From Lachnospiraceae bacterium UBA1201 (GTDB taxonomy: Bacteria > Bacillota > Clostridia > Lachnospirales > Lachnospiraceae), in the NCBI GenBank assembly GCA_002309675.1, contig DBXX01000034.1, forward strand, positions 3,039-9,726: a DNA stretch of 6,688 nt. Reading direction: 5' to 3'. Positions 5,351 through 6,688 of this stretch are shown here, one piece after another. Made by a program: the position numbers and the translations under genes. Every line of letters begins with the position of its first letter. The stretch's first letter is position 1. The notes beneath the pieces were generated by a model, which saw only the letters and a list, made by a program, of their open reading frames with translations, was not told the origin of the DNA and searched no databases.

Positions 5351-5905
5351 TTATTCTTTCTTCTGAAGTTCCATAAGGTACTCACTCGCTCCGGTAGCCC
5401 CGGTCGAATATAATACATTTGCCTCGGAATCATAATAAAGGACCCAGGATTGTTCTTCTTCGTCCACGCGTGCACGCGCCTGTATCTCCTGCGTGTGGGA
5501 CGAAATGTCTTCATCCACCTTCGTCCTATATCCGTTCCAGTCGTACTTCTCCCCGTTGTATTCGACTTCGATCTCGCGAGCGATCAGGTCAATATACCGC
5601 TCGACCGCCATGGAGCGGTTATGCGCAGGCACGTAGCCCAGCCAGGTCACAAAGGCAAATATGGCGATAAAAGGAATACCGAGCACCCAGATCCATTTTA
5701 CTCCTCTCTGCGCAAACAGATACAGAATTAGTACAAATCCGATCCCGACCAGACCGATCAGGAAATATGGGCGGAAATGACTGTCATACTCCACGACTTC
5801 CATCGTCGTTATCAGACCGAACACCCCGATCAACAACAGGATACCCATCTCGATCCAGATGATAGTGACCCTCTTAAGGCCCAGTTTGTTTTTTGCTTCT
5901 TCCAA
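5351..5905 (-). CDS. Membrane protein of unknown function (184 aa, TTG start)
   Basis: I do not recognise a family. Three hydrophobic segments are visible (about residues 13-35, 46-65 and 69-92), followed by a soluble domain of about 90 residues (93-184) with AVERYIDLIAREIEVEYNGEKYDWNGY and SWVLYYDSEANVLYSTG. This overall plan, membrane anchor plus a small C-terminal beta-rich domain, is shared in broad terms with the two neighbouring unknown membrane proteins. Translation starts at TTG; no ATG or GTG lies nearby upstream in frame, and AAGAAGG stands about 8 bases before the TTG. It follows the TspO-like gene by 43 bases with no terminator between, so the two probably share a transcript. No clear terminator follows it, although the 158-base gap to the next gene is A/T-rich. 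Confidence 0.85.
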   Translation of the reverse strand: MEEAKNKLGLKRVTIIWIEMGILLLIGVFGLITTMEVVEYDSHFRPYFLIGLVGIGFVLILYLFAQRGVKWIWVLGIPFIAIFAFVTWLGYVPAHNRSMAVERYIDLIAREIEVEYNGEKYDWNGYRTKVDEDISSHTQEIQARARVDEEEQSWVLYYDSEANVLYSTGATGASEYLMELQKKE

Positions 5906-5948
5906 TTGAAAACCTTCTTTACTATATTACTTATATATTTGACCCCTG

Positions 5949-6440
5949 CTAATCCAGCGCGATATGGCCGTTAAAAAACAGGGCGATCAGACACAAAACC
6001 AGATACGGAAGCAACAAAAGCGCTGCTCCCTTGCGGATCTTCCACGTGAACATGATGAGGATCGCGATCAGGCACACCAGCACGAAGAGCCAGATCGCCG
6101 AGATCATAAACCATCCTTCAAACATCATCGGCATCCATAAAACATTGAACACCAGCTGCAAAACATATATGGAAAGCGCCGCCGTACGCTTTCTGTCCTT
6201 TTGATTTACGATGCGGTAGCAAACATAGCCCATCAACGGATACATAATAAACCAGGCCCAAAAGATCGGAGTCGGTGAATTATAACTTACAGAAAACAGA
6301 TTCTTGAAAGATTCATACGGATTCTTTATTCCGGAGCCGAACATATAGACGAGCAACGACGACACGCCTGCCAGGATCGGTATCAAAATACACAAACAAA
6401 GTAACAGATTAAATCTCTTGGAATCGTTTGATTTTCCCAT
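5949..6440 (-). CDS. TspO/MBR family membrane protein
   Basis: This is a 163-residue protein with five hydrophobic segments, matching the usual length of TspO/MBR proteins, which bind porphyrins, sterols or other hydrophobic ligands in the membrane. Visible family features are SPTPIFWAWFIMYPLMG (55-71), corresponding to the Pro/Trp-rich loop and second helix. QLVFNVLWMPMMF (95-107) matches the Q-L-x-x-N-x-x-W signature. LLLLPYLVLCLIALFFNGHI (141-160) matches the final P-Y-x-x-W-x-x-F-A-x-x-L-N helix, with Leu in place of the usual Trp. The sequence is therefore a divergent member. The ATG has a strong AAGGAGG 5 bases upstream, and a near-consensus promoter lies about 80 bases upstream. It probably forms a two-gene unit with the 184-residue membrane protein. 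Its ligand cannot be told from sequence. Confidence 0.87.
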   Translation of the reverse strand: MGKSNDSKRFNLLLCLCILIPILAGVSSLLVYMFGSGIKNPYESFKNLFSVSYNSPTPIFWAWFIMYPLMGYVCYRIVNQKDRKRTAALSIYVLQLVFNVLWMPMMFEGWFMISAIWLFVLVCLIAILIMFTWKIRKGAALLLLPYLVLCLIALFFNGHIALD

Positions 6441-6462
6441 TCTTACCTCCTTATTCTTAGTC

Positions 6463-6493
6463 GGTCCGCTATCCGCTTAATCCGGACAGGACC
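6463..6493 (-). other. Hairpin in the 5' leader of the TspO-like gene
   Basis: On the minus strand GGTCC (6489-6493) pairs with GGACC (6463-6467), and an inner TCCG/CGGA stem (6483-6486 with 6472-6475) closes a 7-base loop. It lies about 20 bases before the ribosome binding site. No riboswitch consensus was recognised; it may only stabilise the mRNA. Confidence 0.35.
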
Positions 6494-6519
6494 TTAAGCC
6501 CGCGCCATATCATATTCCC

Positions 6520-6548
6520 ATTATACCAACATTGGATTACGTGTTCAA
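6520..6548 (-). promoter_or_regulatory. Sigma-70-type promoter of the TspO-like gene
   Basis: On the minus strand -35 TTGAAC (6543-6548) and a perfect -10 TATAAT (6520-6525) are separated by exactly 17 bases. This is the best promoter in the window. Transcription should start near 6513, giving a 5' leader of about 70 bases. Confidence 0.85.
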
Positions 6549-6573
6549 GCGGAAAATGCTTCCCTACGGCGCG

Positions 6574-6618
6574 AAAAAAAACCTTCCGGCACGGGCAGAC
6601 GCCCGAAACGGAAGGTTT
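6574..6618 (-). terminator. Intrinsic terminator downstream of the tRNA-Ser gene
   Basis: On the minus strand AAACCTTCCG pairs with CGGAAGGTTT (10 bp, 6609-6618 with 6579-6588). An inner CGGGC/GCCCG stem with a 4-base loop sits within, and the 3' arm runs into a T tract (6574-6581). It ends the tRNA transcript 10 bases after the mature tRNA 3' end. Confidence 0.92.
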
Positions 6619-6628
6619 CATTATGTCG

Positions 6629-6688
6629 CGGAGAAAGAGGGATTTGAACCCTCGCGCCGGTTACCCGACCTACACCCTTAGCAGGGGC
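6629..6688 (-). tRNA. tRNA-Ser (anticodon GCU), 3' part, cut by window edge
   Basis: Read on the minus strand from the right edge, the sequence begins in the anticodon arm, with loop CTGCTAA giving anticodon GCU (6680-6682). A long variable arm (about 6655-6673) follows, as expected for class II tRNA-Ser. Then come the T arm GAGGG-TTCAAAT-CCCTC (6637-6653), the acceptor 3' strand TTTCTCC and the discriminator G (6629), which is the serine identity base. CCA is not encoded, since CGA follows. The acceptor 5' strand and D arm lie outside the window. A strong terminator follows directly. Confidence 0.9.

Overview
The window reads almost entirely on the minus strand and looks like a chromosomal segment of a low-to-mid GC Gram-positive bacterium, most likely Bacillota and probably class Clostridia. 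The evidence is strong AAGGAGG-type ribosome binding sites, a lipoprotein-type solute-binding protein, a tRNA gene without an encoded CCA end, and short intrinsic terminators with T tracts. No mobile element, CRISPR array or phage gene is visible.

In transcription order (right to left) the window holds the following. (1) The 3' part of a tRNA-Ser(GCU) gene, cut by the right edge, with a strong terminator. (2) A sigma-70-type promoter and a TspO/MBR-family membrane protein, followed closely by a 184-residue membrane protein that starts with TTG. (3) A promoter and two more small membrane proteins of unknown function (241 and 233 residues), separated by a weak hairpin and closed by a strong terminator. 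(4) A leader region of about 250 bases with a candidate promoter, a 31-codon leader ORF and an intrinsic terminator. (5) An operon of a glutathione S-transferase-like protein (xi class, glutathionyl-hydroquinone reductase-like), a solute-binding lipoprotein, a polar amino acid ABC permease and the start of its ATPase, which is cut by the left edge.

The most interesting element is the leader ORF at 3408-3503. It has a near-ideal ribosome binding site and encodes a peptide with a dense Met/Cys block (MMCMCQMMC followed by RM). It sits upstream of a GC-rich terminator that lies before the GST-transporter operon. A stretch inside the leader ORF just after the Met/Cys block can pair with either arm of that terminator. 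The layout is that of ribosome-mediated transcription attenuation, here suggested to sense charged tRNA-Cys and/or tRNA-Met. It implies that the transporter imports a sulfur amino acid or a related thiol compound (cystine, methionine or a glutathione-like molecule) and that the GST-like enzyme works on thiol conjugates or mixed disulfides. The peptide, the terminator and the gene order are read directly from the sequence; the sensing mechanism and substrate are inference.
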